NCBI GenBank assembly: GCA_965652545.1
Contig: CBFGWV010000037.1
Location: 1 to 25,490 of the forward strand
Length of the DNA stretch: 25,490 bases
Direction: 5' to 3'
Origin: CBFGWV01 sp965652545
GTDB lineage: Bacteria; Pseudomonadota; Gammaproteobacteria; Competibacterales; Competibacteraceae
Position numbers and translations under genes: made by a program. Below the pieces are notes generated by a model that did not search any database, had not been told where the DNA came from, and worked only from the letters and a program-made list of their open reading frames with translations. Shown piece after piece: positions 1 to 8,197 of this stretch; position 1 is the first letter of the stretch; every line of letters begins with the position of its first letter.

Positions 1-107
1 TAATTGGAAGTCTATGGGCCGGCGATTGGGAGCGTGTTAGCCGTGGAGCGTGCAGATCGTGGCGCCTGGGCACCCGGAAAACCTGCCGTCGCCGCAGTCG
101 GTGGCTG

Positions 108-135
108 CTGCACACCGTGTCGCCGGCGGTATAGT
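108..135 (+). promoter_or_regulatory. possible sigma70 promoter before the cysteine hydrolase
   Basis: A good -10 hexamer, TATAGT, lies at 130-135, 37 bases before the ATG at 173. The best -35 match, CTGCAC at 108-113 with a 16-base spacer, is poor. The placement suits the first gene, but with so weak a -35 the promoter may need an activator or may not be real. Confidence 0.3.
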
Positions 136-172
136 GGCCACGCCACTCCATTTGCCCCCACGGAAGACACCC

Positions 173-712
173 ATGACCGCCGCCCTGCTCATCATCGACG
201 TCCAAACCGCCTTGTGCACCGGTAACGAAGCCGCCTTCGACATCGCTAACGTCATCACGCGCATCAACACCGTGGCCGACAAAGCCCGCGCGGCGGGTGC
301 ACCGGTGTTCCTGATCCAGCATGAAGAGGCCGACGAGCCGCTGCGGTTCGACACCGAGGGCTGGCAGCTCGATGAGCGGTTGGCCGTGCGTGACGACGAC
401 ATCCGGCTGCGCAAGACGGCGCCGGATTCGTTTCACCGCACCGAGCTTCAGGCCCTGCTGCAAGCACGCGGTGTGGACCGGCTGATCGTCTGCGGTTTGC
501 AGAGCGACTTTTGCGTGGATGCGACCACGCGCCGGGCGCTGGCGTTGGGGTACCCGGTGACGTTGGTGTCGGACGGGCATTCCACGGTGGATAACGGCGT
601 GCTCACCGCAAGCCAGATCTCGGCCCATCACAACACGACGCTGGCCAGCATGAGCAGCTTCGGCCCGCGGGTGACGCTGACACCGGCTGCCGAGGTGCGT
701 ATCGGCGCCTGA
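173..712 (+). CDS. isochorismatase-family cysteine hydrolase
   Basis: A 179-residue cytoplasmic hydrolase of the isochorismatase-like superfamily, whose members cleave C-N or C-O bonds in small substrates such as nicotinamide, N-carbamoyl compounds and isochorismate. The catalytic triad is visible: Asp9 in IIDVQ, Lys81 in LRKTAPDSF and Cys114 in GLQSDFCVDATTR. The length is normal for the short cysteine hydrolases (180-200). The ATG at 173 is chosen because the family fold starts directly at the LLIIDVQ strand; the frame is open further upstream, but that stretch has no family character. The next gene on the same strand starts 40 bases downstream and may be co-transcribed. The substrate cannot be told from sequence: the triad is shared by nicotinamidases, carbamoylases and others. 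Family assignment is secure, function is not. Confidence 0.9.
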   Translation: MTAALLIIDVQTALCTGNEAAFDIANVITRINTVADKARAAGAPVFLIQHEEADEPLRFDTEGWQLDERLAVRDDDIRLRKTAPDSFHRTELQALLQARGVDRLIVCGLQSDFCVDATTRRALALGYPVTLVSDGHSTVDNGVLTASQISAHHNTTLASMSSFGPRVTLTPAAEVRIGA

Positions 713-752
713 GTCGATTCAACCGGCCGCGACTCTCGCCTGTGAACGGACC

Positions 753-2033
753 ATGACGCTTCTCATCATCACGATCGGCACACTCGGAGATGTCCTGCCC
801 TTCGTCGCCCTGGGTGCCGGCCTCAAGCGCGCGGGGTACGCGGTGACGCTGTGCACCGCGCCGCGGTTTCAGCCGCTGATCGACGCGCACGGCCTGGGGT
901 TTGCGCCGATGACCGGCGCCATTCTCGACCTCATGGGCGAGGGTAGCGGTCGGGTGGCGATGGAGGACGTCGCCGGCCCCATCGGCATCGCAAGGACGTG
1001 GATACGGCTGGCGCGCGCGGTCAAGCCGATCAACCGGCAGATGATGGACGACAGTTGGGTGGCCGCCCGGCAGGTCCGCCCGGATATGGTGATCTATCAC
1101 CCCAAAGCCCTGGCCGGGCCGCATATCGCCGAGCGGCTGGGCATCCCGCAGGTCATGGCGGTCTTGCAACCGATGTTGGCGCCGACGGCGACGTTCCCGG
1201 TGGCCGGTTTGCCGGACATTGGGCTTGGCGGCCGCTACAACCGCCTTACGTACCGGCTGGTGGCCCTGGGCTTTCGCACGTATGCCGGGTTGATCGACGC
1301 CTTTCGCCGCGACGAGCTCGGCCTCGGCCGCGTCCCGCGGTCCTCCCTGCCGCTGCAAACGGCCGGCGGCGCGCCGATTCCCATCCTGCACGGGTTCAGC
1401 AGGTATGTCGTACCACGCCCAGACGATTGGCCGGTGCACGCGCAGGTCACCGGTTACTGGTTCACCGACCAAGCTGCCGGCTGGCAACCGCCGCCGACGC
1501 TGGAGGCCTTCCTCGCCGCTGGCGAGCCGCCGGTGTACGTCGGCTTCGGCAGCATGGCCGGGCGTCATGCGCAGCGCGTGGGCGAGACGGTGGTCGCCGC
1601 CCTGGCCGAGGCCGGTAAGCGCGGCATCGTGGCCACGGGCTGGGGTGGGCTCAAGCTGGGCTCGGCGCTCAGTCATGTGCTGGCGGTGGAGTCCGTGCCG
1701 CACGATTGGCTGTTCCCCCGTGTGGCGGCCGTCGTCCACCACGGTGGCGCGGGCACGACGGCCATGGGGCTGAGGGCCGGGCGCCCGTCGATTGTCTGCC
1801 CCTTCATGGGCGACCAGCCGTTCTGGGCGCAGCGTGTCCATACGCTGGGCGTGGGTCCAAAGCCCGTCCCGCGAAAGCGGCTGAACGCCAGGCGGCTGGC
1901 AGCGACCATCGTGGAGGCGACGACCAACCCCGCCTATGCCGACAACGCCGCCGCGCTGGCCCGACGCATCCAGGCGGAGGATGGCCTCGCCGAGGCTGTG
2001 AATCGGATCAACGCCCTGATGGGCAACGGCTGA
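753..2033 (+). CDS. GT1-family (UDP-glycosyltransferase-like) glycosyltransferase
   Basis: A 426-residue glycosyltransferase of the GT1/GT-B type, related to sterol glucosyltransferases and the macrolide/rhamnolipid-type enzymes that move a sugar from a nucleotide sugar to a lipid or small hydrophobic acceptor. The N-terminal domain begins with TIGTLGDVLPFVALGAGL, the usual G-[ST]-x-GD-x-x-P signature of the acceptor-side domain. The C-terminal donor-binding domain carries HHGGAGTTAMGLRAGRPS (His329-His330 and onward) followed by PFMGDQPFWAQRV, the hallmark nucleotide-sugar motif. Length is typical. No signal peptide or membrane span is seen, so it is probably cytoplasmic or peripheral on the inner membrane. 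The ribosome site is weak. No sterol, carotenoid or rhamnolipid gene is adjacent, so the acceptor is unknown. Confidence 0.9.
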   Translation: MTLLIITIGTLGDVLPFVALGAGLKRAGYAVTLCTAPRFQPLIDAHGLGFAPMTGAILDLMGEGSGRVAMEDVAGPIGIARTWIRLARAVKPINRQMMDDSWVAARQVRPDMVIYHPKALAGPHIAERLGIPQVMAVLQPMLAPTATFPVAGLPDIGLGGRYNRLTYRLVALGFRTYAGLIDAFRRDELGLGRVPRSSLPLQTAGGAPIPILHGFSRYVVPRPDDWPVHAQVTGYWFTDQAAGWQPPPTLEAFLAAGEPPVYVGFGSMAGRHAQRVGETVVAALAEAGKRGIVATGWGGLKLGSALSHVLAVESVPHDWLFPRVAAVVHHGGAGTTAMGLRAGRPSIVCPFMGDQPFWAQRVHTLGVGPKPVPRKRLNARRLAATIVEATTNPAYADNAAALARRIQAEDGLAEAVNRINALMGNG

Positions 2034-2145
2034 GCTGTCGCCGAGCGAGACATTGCGCCGCCTGCGAAAAACCAGCGGCAACCTCCGGCTGAAGCCGCTA
2101 CGCTGCACGGCATAATTCATTGGGCACAATCCACCGGGGGATGAG

Positions 2146-4596
2146 ATGGCCAACATCATTGGGTCTATGGGCGCCGCAGCGCTCCTGTTCGTGGTGCACA
2201 CATCGACCGCGCTGGCGCAGGTCGATGTGGATATCGAAAAATTCACCAACGGACAGAACGCGGACGTCCCCCCCGGCCCCATCCTCATTGCCGGCGATCC
2301 GGTGACCTGGACCTACCAGGTCACCAATACCGGCAGCCGGGCGCTGGTCAATATCGCGGTGACGGACGATCAAGGCGTGATCGTCACCTGCCCGCAGACC
2401 ACACTGGACGCCGGCACGTCGATGACCTGCACGGGCAATGGCACGGCGACGGTCGGCCAGTATGCCAACGTGGGTACGGTCGAGGCCGAACTCCCGGACT
2501 CGTCGATCGCCAGCGACAGCGACCCCAGCCATTACTTCGGCCAGGCGGAGCTTGCGATCACCCTTGAGAAGAGCACCAACGGCGTCGACGCCGACACCGC
2601 GCCCGGGCCGGTGCTGCCGGTGGGCGGCACCGTCAACTGGACGTACGAGGTCACCAATGTCAGTGCCGACACCTTGATCGAGATCGCCGTCACCGACGAT
2701 CAAGGGGTCGTCGTGACCTGCCCCGGGACTGACCTGGACCCTGGCGAGTCGATGACCTGCACCGGCAGCGGCACGGTGCAGCCGGGGCAGTACGCCAATA
2801 TCGGCTCGGTCACTGCCCTGTTGCCGACCGAAGACGAGGTCGCCGCCTCGGACCCCAGCCACTATTACGGCCAGGCGCTGCTGCTGGAGACCGCGACCAA
2901 CGGCGAGGACGCGGACACGCCGCCCGGCCCGCTCCTGGACGTCGGCGCCACTGTCGATTGGACCTATGCGGTCACCAACCCGGGGCCGGCGACGGTCACG
3001 GGGCTTGCGGTCGTCGATGACCAGGGTGTGACCGTGACCTGCCCGCAGACGACGCTGGCCTCCGGCGAGTCCGTCACCTGCACCGCCAGCGGCGTGGCCG
3101 TGGTCGGGCAGTACGCCAACGTCGGCACGGCCACGGCCCAACTGCCGCTGGGCGGTACGGTCGAGGCGTCCGACCCGAGCCACTACGTCGGCACCACCCT
3201 GGTGCTGGAGAAGGCCACCAACGGCCAGGACGCCGACGTCGCCCCCGGCCCGGTGGTGGCCGTCGGGTCCGCCATCGCCTGGACGTATGTCATCACCAAC
3301 AACGACCCCGAGACCCTCACGGACATCGCGGTGGAGGACGATCAGGGCGTGATCGTGACCTGCCCCGGGACGACCCTGGCGAGTGGGGAGTCGATGACCT
3401 GCACCGGCAACGGCACGGCCATCGCCGGCCAGTACGCGAACACCGGCACGGTGCTGGCCCAGCACCCGACGCTGGGGGAGATCGGCGCCTCCGACCTCAG
3501 CCACTATTTCGGCCAGGATCAGATACTGGACTTCGGCGATGCCCCCGCGCCGTACCCGACCGCGCTGGCCGACAACGGTGCCAGACACCTGCTGGGCGGC
3601 GACGTCTACCTGGGCGCCTGCGTGGACTCGGAACTCGACGGCCAGCCCACGGCCGGCGCCGACGGTGACGATGGCACGGTGGGTGTCTCGACGTTCGGCA
3701 CCTGTGCGACCGCCGGCGATGATGAGGACGGGGTGGTCTTCACCACGGCACTGGTGGCAGGGAATGAGGCCACTGTCGATGTGGTGGCCAACACCGCCTG
3801 CACGTTGTCGGCCTGGATCGACCTCAACCAGGACGGCGACTGGGGCGACACCGACGAGGATGTGTTCCCCGGCGGTACGGCGCTGGTTGCCGGCAGCAAC
3901 CCGCTGAGTTTCACCGTGCCTTCCGGCGCGCTGGAAGGCCAAACCGCAGCGCGCTTCCGCTGCACCACCGACGGCGCCGTCAGCCCGGCCGGTGAAGCGT
4001 CGGATGGTGAGGTGGAGGACTACATCGTCGACATCCAGGCGCCGTCGATTGTCATGACGGCCAGCAAGACCGGCGTGGTGGACACCGACCAGAACGGCGA
4101 TGGGCTCGCCGGCCGTGGCGACACGCTGGCCTACACGATCATCGTGACCAACACCGGCAACGTGCCGCTTACCGATGTGGTGGTCAATGACACACCCGAC
4201 CCCAATACCGACCTGCAAACCGGCAGCGTCACCACCACCCAGGGCAGCGTCACGACGGGCAATACCGCCGGTGATACCTCGGTCAGCGTCACTGTCGGCG
4301 CGCTCGCCCCGGGCAATGCGGTGACCATCGAGTTTCTCGTGACCATGCCCGACCCGCGTCGCGGCAACCCCTCCGAGATCGTCAACCAAGCCACGGTCAG
4401 CGGCAGCAATATCGAGGACGTGTTGACCGACGACCCCAGTCAGCCCGGTAGCGAGGACCCGACGGTCATCCCCGCCGATGGGACGATGGTCGATATCCCG
4501 ACCTTAGGCGGTTGGGCTCTGGTCTTGCTGGGTGCGCTGCTGGCGCTGATGGCGCTTGCGCTGCGTGGTGCCGGTTTGCGACACCCGCGCGACTGA
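2146..4596 (+). CDS. secreted IPTL-CTERM surface protein with four tandem repeats, a GEVED-type and a DUF11-like domain
   Basis: An 816-residue exported protein. Residues 1-24 form a signal peptide ending TALA, then Gln25. Residues 26-457 are four tandem beta-rich repeats of about 107-110 residues, each with TNGxDAD, W-T-Y-x-V/I-T-N, DDQGV, VTCP, a second TCT cysteine, GQYAN and a closing SHY-x-G. Residues about 458-630 form a GEVED-type domain, opening DFGDAPAPYPT and closing GEVEDY, with Asp-rich likely calcium sites. Residues about 635-760 resemble a DUF11/adhesin-type domain. The tail from residue 784 reads IPTLGGW, then a hydrophobic span and a basic end (GLRHPRD), which is the IPTL-CTERM sorting signal linked by comparative genomics to the exosortase XrtH. 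It is probably processed and displayed or released outside the cell. No exosortase gene is in the window. A CATAAT at 2111-2116 could be its -10. The next gene converges 16 bases away. Confidence 0.9.
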   Translation: MANIIGSMGAAALLFVVHTSTALAQVDVDIEKFTNGQNADVPPGPILIAGDPVTWTYQVTNTGSRALVNIAVTDDQGVIVTCPQTTLDAGTSMTCTGNGTATVGQYANVGTVEAELPDSSIASDSDPSHYFGQAELAITLEKSTNGVDADTAPGPVLPVGGTVNWTYEVTNVSADTLIEIAVTDDQGVVVTCPGTDLDPGESMTCTGSGTVQPGQYANIGSVTALLPTEDEVAASDPSHYYGQALLLETATNGEDADTPPGPLLDVGATVDWTYAVTNPGPATVTGLAVVDDQGVTVTCPQTTLASGESVTCTASGVAVVGQYANVGTATAQLPLGGTVEASDPSHYVGTTLVLEKATNGQDADVAPGPVVAVGSAIAWTYVITNNDPETLTDIAVEDDQGVIVTCPGTTLASGESMTCTGNGTAIAGQYANTGTVLAQHPTLGEIGASDLSHYFGQDQILDFGDAPAPYPTALADNGARHLLGGDVYLGACVDSELDGQPTAGADGDDGTVGVSTFGTCATAGDDEDGVVFTTALVAGNEATVDVVANTACTLSAWIDLNQDGDWGDTDEDVFPGGTALVAGSNPLSFTVPSGALEGQTAARFRCTTDGAVSPAGEASDGEVEDYIVDIQAPSIVMTASKTGVVDTDQNGDGLAGRGDTLAYTIIVTNTGNVPLTDVVVNDTPDPNTDLQTGSVTTTQGSVTTGNTAGDTSVSVTVGALAPGNAVTIEFLVTMPDPRRGNPSEIVNQATVSGSNIEDVLTDDPSQPGSEDPTVIPADGTMVDIPTLGGWALVLLGALLALMALALRGAGLRHPRD
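2221..3516 (+). repeat. four in-frame tandem repeats (about 321-330 bp each) in the surface-protein gene
   Basis: Units are approximately 2221-2544, 2545-2874, 2875-3195 and 3196-3516 (108, 110, 107 and 107 codons). They are diverged overall but share blocks such as GATCAGGGCGTGATCGT-like and GAGTCGATGACCTGCAC-like stretches. Each encodes two cysteines about 16 residues apart, enough for one internal disulfide per repeat. Units 2 and 4 share TCPGT and units 1 and 3 share TCPQTTL. This suggests growth by duplication, possibly as a two-unit block. Confidence 0.85.
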
Positions 4597-4612
4597 ACCG
4601 CGCGGATGTCGC

Positions 4613-5794
4613 TCAGTGCGCTGGCCGACCGGATCGGCCGGCCAGCGCACGGTGCAGGCGTCGCGCGGCCGCACCGGGCAAGGCCCAGTGGCTGGTGACT
4701 GACCAGTGGTGCCCGTAGAACTGGGCGAGATAGCGCAGGAACGACACCGGGCCGCGGCGCTGCGCGTATAAACCGCAGACCCGCGAGTAGCGGAACCAGT
4801 GCTCGGCGCTGCGCGCGCCGAGGCCGCGGTGGACGGCCTCGACACCGCGGATCAGGTAGCGGCTGCGGGTCGTGTCTGTGCGTGAGACGGGCATGGCTGC
4901 AAGCGCAGCCAGCACTGGCGCCGGCACCCGCGGCCCGAACTCGCGCTCGACGAACGCCAGTGCCTCGCGCACGGGAATCTGCAACCCGCAGGCCCGGGTC
5001 TGCTCCAGCACCACGGACCAGTCCGGGGCGGCCGTCGTGGAGCCGGTCAGCATCAGCACGTCGATGACCCAGCGGCATACCGCGGTCGGGTCGCTCTTGC
5101 GGGCGTGATAGCAAGTCAGCACGAGTTGGTCGGCCGGCGAGGGCATGAGAACGGGCACACCGGCGACGTCGTGGCGCTCGGCGCGCGTCCACAAGGCTTG
5201 TTCGGCCGCCCTGGGGCACTCCACGGTGTACGGCCGCCAGTGCAGGTCCAGCTCGCGCCAGCGCGGGTGGGTGTAGGCCAGTGCGTGGAGAAACGGCACC
5301 AAGGCCGGCGGCGGCTCCGGCCGCTCGGCGCACCAGCCGTGGGCGGCCAGCACTGCGGTCGCCCGTGCGCGATCCGCCTCGTGCACCAGCAGGTCGATGT
5401 CGCCCATCAGGCGCTGGCCGAAATCCTCGTAGTAATGCAGCAGCAAGGGCAGGCCCTTGAGCACCATGACCGCAATGCCGGCCTCGTCCAGCACCCGCAG
5501 CACGGCCAGCATGCTGTGGCGGGCCATCTGGTTGGTGCTCCAGGCAAACTTGTGCGCCCCGCGCAGACGCGCCATCCATGGGTGCTCGACACCCAGGCGG
5601 CGCAGGTTGGCGTACAGCTTGGGGTAGACGGCGAAAGCACCGGCGTCGGCGGTTTCGATGTCCTGGGCTTGGCGCCACTGGTCCCAGGCGGCCAGCGCGG
5701 CATCGCCATCGAGCACGGCCGCGCGGATCAGCTGCAGATGCAAGGCAGTCGGCCATGTCGAGACCGCGTCGTTCGCCGATGGTGCGACAGCCAA
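4613..5794 (-). CDS. nucleotidyltransferase-fold family protein (NTP_transf_5-like)
   Basis: A 393-residue protein, if started at the TTG at 5794, resembling the uncharacterised nucleotidyltransferase family found in peptide-modification and surface-polysaccharide clusters. The core is KGLPLL (Lys113-Gly114), then GDIDLLV (131-137) with Asp132 and Asp134 as likely metal ligands, as in Pol-beta-fold NTP transferases. The rest is helical and Trp/His-rich. Start choice: the frame stays open upstream as far as a GTG at 5923, but those starts lack a ribosome site and overlap the divergent gene. The TTG at 5794 has AGGGGG five bases upstream. It is divergent from the PqqD/HprK-like operon, which it probably works with. 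Known relatives in lasso-peptide clusters add nucleotidyl or sugar groups to a peptide phosphorylated by an HprK-like kinase. Whether this one does so is inference. Confidence 0.8.
   Translation of the reverse strand: MAVAPSANDAVSTWPTALHLQLIRAAVLDGDAALAAWDQWRQAQDIETADAGAFAVYPKLYANLRRLGVEHPWMARLRGAHKFAWSTNQMARHSMLAVLRVLDEAGIAVMVLKGLPLLLHYYEDFGQRLMGDIDLLVHEADRARATAVLAAHGWCAERPEPPPALVPFLHALAYTHPRWRELDLHWRPYTVECPRAAEQALWTRAERHDVAGVPVLMPSPADQLVLTCYHARKSDPTAVCRWVIDVLMLTGSTTAAPDWSVVLEQTRACGLQIPVREALAFVEREFGPRVPAPVLAALAAMPVSRTDTTRSRYLIRGVEAVHRGLGARSAEHWFRYSRVCGLYAQRRGPVSFLRYLAQFYGHHWSVTSHWALPGAAARRLHRALAGRSGRPAH
4616..4650. terminator. 12-bp perfect hairpin between convergent genes
   Basis: GTGCGCTGGCCG (4616-4627) pairs perfectly with CGGCCAGCGCAC (4639-4650) around an 11-base loop. 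It starts 19 bases after the surface-protein stop and lies inside the 3' end of the convergent nucleotidyltransferase gene. It could end transcription of the surface-protein gene, but there is no T-tract on either strand, so it may only be a GC-rich coding palindrome. Confidence 0.4.
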
Positions 5795-5913
5795 GCCAGC
5801 CCCCTGATCTACCACGCTCTGCCGATGTGGCGGCAATGGTCGAACTTGGTGAGGACTTTGTCTACCATCGGCGGATTCAACACAACAATGCCAGAAACAG
5901 GAAGAGGCCATCA
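5795..5913. promoter_or_regulatory. divergent promoter region between two TTG-started genes
   Basis: These 119 bases separate the leftward nucleotidyltransferase gene from the rightward PqqD-like gene. It holds both ribosome sites (AGGGGG read leftward at 5800-5805, GAAGAGG read rightward at 5901-5907). It must carry promoters for both directions unless they lie inside the genes. I see no convincing -10/-35 pair, operator palindrome or riboswitch fold in it. Confidence 0.4.
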
Positions 5914-6336
5914 TTGAACACACACCGTTTCGATATCGCTCACCGCGACATCGTTTGCGAGGCCTTTGACGGGGAGTTTGTGATTCTGGATGTCTCCTGC
6001 GGCCGCTACTACAGCCTCGGCGGTCGTGGCGCGGGGGTGTGGAGCGCCCTGACCCAGGGCTATTCGCCAGCCGCGGTGGCCACCGCTTTGACCGAGCCCG
6101 GCTGGCCTGACGCGCTGAGCGGCTTCATCGACAGGCTGGTCCAGCTCGAGCTGTTGCGCGACAGCGGCCAGGCCGGCACAGACGCTCTGCCCGGCGCGGA
6201 CGCCGAGGCCTTGGCACGGCACGAGGGCGCACCGCAGATCGATATGTTCGACGACTTGGCCGACCTGATCGTGGCCGACCCGATCCACGATGTGGAGCCG
6301 CAAGCCGGCTGGCCGCATCGCCCCGCCGAGGCGTGA
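5914..6336 (+). CDS. PqqD-like peptide chaperone (RRE-type) with conserved C-terminal tail
   Basis: A 140-residue protein. Residues about 1-85 match the PqqD winged-helix fold: FVILDVSCGRYYSLGGRGAGVW (22-43), then a helical segment ending in FIDRLVQLELL (71-81). PqqD-fold domains bind leader peptides of ribosomally made peptides and present them to the modifying enzymes. A linker follows, then a distinct tail, IDMFDDLADLIVADPIHDV and GWPH (109-135), which I recognise as recurring in PqqD-family proteins next to HprK-like kinases. The start is TTG at 5914, chosen because GAAGAGG (5901-5907) sits six bases upstream and because family similarity begins there. The frame is open further upstream, but without similarity. 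The stop overlaps the GTG of the next gene (GTGA), so translation is probably coupled. No precursor peptide is evident nearby. Confidence 0.85.
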   Translation: MNTHRFDIAHRDIVCEAFDGEFVILDVSCGRYYSLGGRGAGVWSALTQGYSPAAVATALTEPGWPDALSGFIDRLVQLELLRDSGQAGTDALPGADAEALARHEGAPQIDMFDDLADLIVADPIHDVEPQAGWPHRPAEA

Positions 6337-7448
6337 GGCAACTGCCCGCGCCAATGCCTTCCGCCCCCGGCCACACGCCCCCTGTCGAGCCGCCGTGCGT
6401 ACCGGTGGACGCGCAGCGGGCGGCGGACTATGCACACGCGCTGCTGGATGCCGTCGAAACCCGCGGTGGCGATCTTGCGCACGCGCGCCGCTTCCACCTG
6501 CCCGGGCTGACGCTGGAGGCCCGCTTCTGCACGCCGGCGCTTGCGCAGCTGGCCAGCCGCGCGCTGGTGGACGATGCGGCGTACGCGGCGGGGGCGAGGA
6601 CGGTACGCGTGTACGTCGGCACCCCCGCCACCCTGCCCGGTTGCCCGCGCGGGCGCTGGGCGGCACCGCTGTACGACATCGGCGCATTGACGGCCGGTTT
6701 GCACGCCCGGGGCCTGTACGGGCTGTACGACATCGACCATGACATCTGGCAGTTCTTCGACCCGCAGCGCGGCCTGGGCGTCCAGCTCATGACCGATGCG
6801 ACGCGCTACCCCCCGTGGGAGGACGGGTTCCCCCTGCGGCATTTCCTGCACTGGGCCCACCAGGGCACGCAACGCCGTTTGATTCACGCCGGCACGATCG
6901 GCATCGACGGACGCGGTGCATTCGTTCTGGGCGCCGGGGGCGCCGGCAAGTCGGGCACCACACTCGCGTGCATTCTGGCGGGCATGAGCAGTGCCGGCGA
7001 CGACTACGTGCTGGCGGAACTGGGCACCGATACCGTTCACACCCACCCGGTAACCCGGTTGATGAAGCAGGACCTCGCCGGGCTGCGACGCTTGGGGCTG
7101 GATGCGCGCGATGAGCGGTTCAGCGGGCCGAACTGGCAGGGCAAGTACGTCTTCGACAGCGAGCAGTTGGGCCGCGGCCGGCGCGCGCAGCAGCTGCGCA
7201 TGACGGCCATTCTGCTGCCGCGAATCGCCGGCCTGCCGCACACGCGCATCGAGCGCGCCTCCGCCCGCGAGGCGATGATGGCGCTGGCACCGTCCAGCCT
7301 GTACCAGCTTCTCGGGGGCTGGCATGAGGGCTTTGCCGTCATGGCGCGGATCGTCCGTCAGTTGCCGGTATACCGGGTGGCACTGGGCACAGAGCCGGTG
7401 GAGATCGCCGAAAGCATCGCGAATCTACTGCAAGGACAGGCCGTATGA
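6333..7448 (+). CDS. HPr-kinase-like (HprK-related) protein kinase
   Basis: A 371-residue P-loop protein of the HprK-related group. The C-terminal half holds the kinase core: Walker A GAGGAGKSGTT (200-210), followed by SSAGDDYV (219-226), the Walker-B-like acidic pair. Strands typical of HprK-like enzymes precede it (IHAGTIGIDGRGAFVLG). The N-terminal 180 residues are divergent and probably recognise the substrate. Relatives phosphorylate seryl residues; in lasso-peptide clusters such kinases phosphorylate the peptide's C-terminal serine. The GTG start overlaps the stop of the PqqD-like gene by three bases, and the stop overlaps the ATG of the first GT2 gene (ATGA), so the operon is tight. 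An ATG at 6354 is an alternative start. No PTS/HPr genes are near, so classical carbon-catabolite control is unlikely. The substrate is unknown. Confidence 0.85.
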   Translation: MRQLPAPMPSAPGHTPPVEPPCVPVDAQRAADYAHALLDAVETRGGDLAHARRFHLPGLTLEARFCTPALAQLASRALVDDAAYAAGARTVRVYVGTPATLPGCPRGRWAAPLYDIGALTAGLHARGLYGLYDIDHDIWQFFDPQRGLGVQLMTDATRYPPWEDGFPLRHFLHWAHQGTQRRLIHAGTIGIDGRGAFVLGAGGAGKSGTTLACILAGMSSAGDDYVLAELGTDTVHTHPVTRLMKQDLAGLRRLGLDARDERFSGPNWQGKYVFDSEQLGRGRRAQQLRMTAILLPRIAGLPHTRIERASAREAMMALAPSSLYQLLGGWHEGFAVMARIVRQLPVYRVALGTEPVEIAESIANLLQGQAV

Positions 7449-8197
7449 AGGTCGCCGTCATCATGGCCGCCTACAACGCCGCGCCGTATATCGAGCTGGC
7501 GTTGATGTCGCTGCTGCGTCAGCGTGAGGCCGCCGCGCTGGACATCGTCGTGGTCGACGACGCCTCGACGGACGGCACCGCCGATGTGGTGCAGGCGTTC
7601 GCGGCCCGCCACGGGCACGTACGCCTGCTGCGCATCGCCCATGGCGGGCCGGCGGTAGCGCGCAACCATGCACTCGAGGCCATCACCGGCGATACGGATT
7701 TCGTCACGTTCCTGGATGCCGACGACCTGTGGCCGAGCGGCCGGCTGGCGCGTGACCTGCGGCATTTCGCGGACGATCCGGCGCTGGAGGCGCTGTATGC
7801 GACGACCGAGATCTTCGACACGCCGAACGCCCAGGGCACCGGGCCGGACCCCAGCGGCCGGGTACTCAAAGTGCGCGGTGTCCAGCTCGGCGCCGGCCTG
7901 TACCGCTATGGGCTGATCCAGCGGGTCGGCCGTTTCGACCTCTCGTTCGAGCAATGCGAGGATGCGGATTTCCTGCTGCGCCTGTTCGAGCAGCGGCCCA
8001 ACTTTCGCATCGTCGATGACATCAACCTGTTCTACCGGCGCCATGACACCAACATCACCCGGGACCGGCGGACCGTGCAGCGCGATTTCATGCGCGCCCT
8101 GCACAAGGCGGCGAAACGGCGCAAGGACCTGCCCGGCTTCACCATGCCGGCGGGTATTTTCGATGCAAAAGACATCCCCGAGCTCATGCAATGGTGA
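7445..8197 (+). CDS. GT2-family glycosyltransferase (first of pair)
   Basis: A 250-residue GT-A-fold glycosyltransferase. The N-terminal signature VAVIMAAYNAAPYIELAL opens the fold. VVVDDASTDGT (35-45) contacts the nucleotide and DADD (91-94, in FLDADDLW) is the metal-binding DxD site. A later FEQCEDADFLLRL segment matches the usual ED acceptor-side motif with the catalytic base. There is no membrane span, so it acts in the cytoplasm on a soluble or lipid-linked acceptor. It overlaps the kinase gene by four bases (ATGA) and the next GT2 gene by seven, placing it firmly in the PqqD/HprK-like operon. Sugar donor and acceptor cannot be predicted. Confidence 0.9.
   Translation: MKVAVIMAAYNAAPYIELALMSLLRQREAAALDIVVVDDASTDGTADVVQAFAARHGHVRLLRIAHGGPAVARNHALEAITGDTDFVTFLDADDLWPSGRLARDLRHFADDPALEALYATTEIFDTPNAQGTGPDPSGRVLKVRGVQLGAGLYRYGLIQRVGRFDLSFEQCEDADFLLRLFEQRPNFRIVDDINLFYRRHDTNITRDRRTVQRDFMRALHKAAKRRKDLPGFTMPAGIFDAKDIPELMQW

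Noticed and set aside
603..2288. 561-codon open frame on the minus strand across the GT1 gene
   Set aside because: Antisense shadow with Arg-rich composition; the plus frame carries clear GT1 motifs.
2098..4389. 763-codon open frame on the minus strand across the surface-protein gene
   Set aside because: It is the mirror of a GC-rich, repeat-built gene. Its protein is Gly/Asp/His/Arg-rich, repeats only because the sense strand repeats, and matches no family, while the sense frame has a signal peptide, domains and a sorting tail.
5795..5913. Precursor-peptide gene next to the PqqD-like gene
   Set aside because: No small frame here has a ribosome site together with a leader/core-like composition, so no precursor is called.
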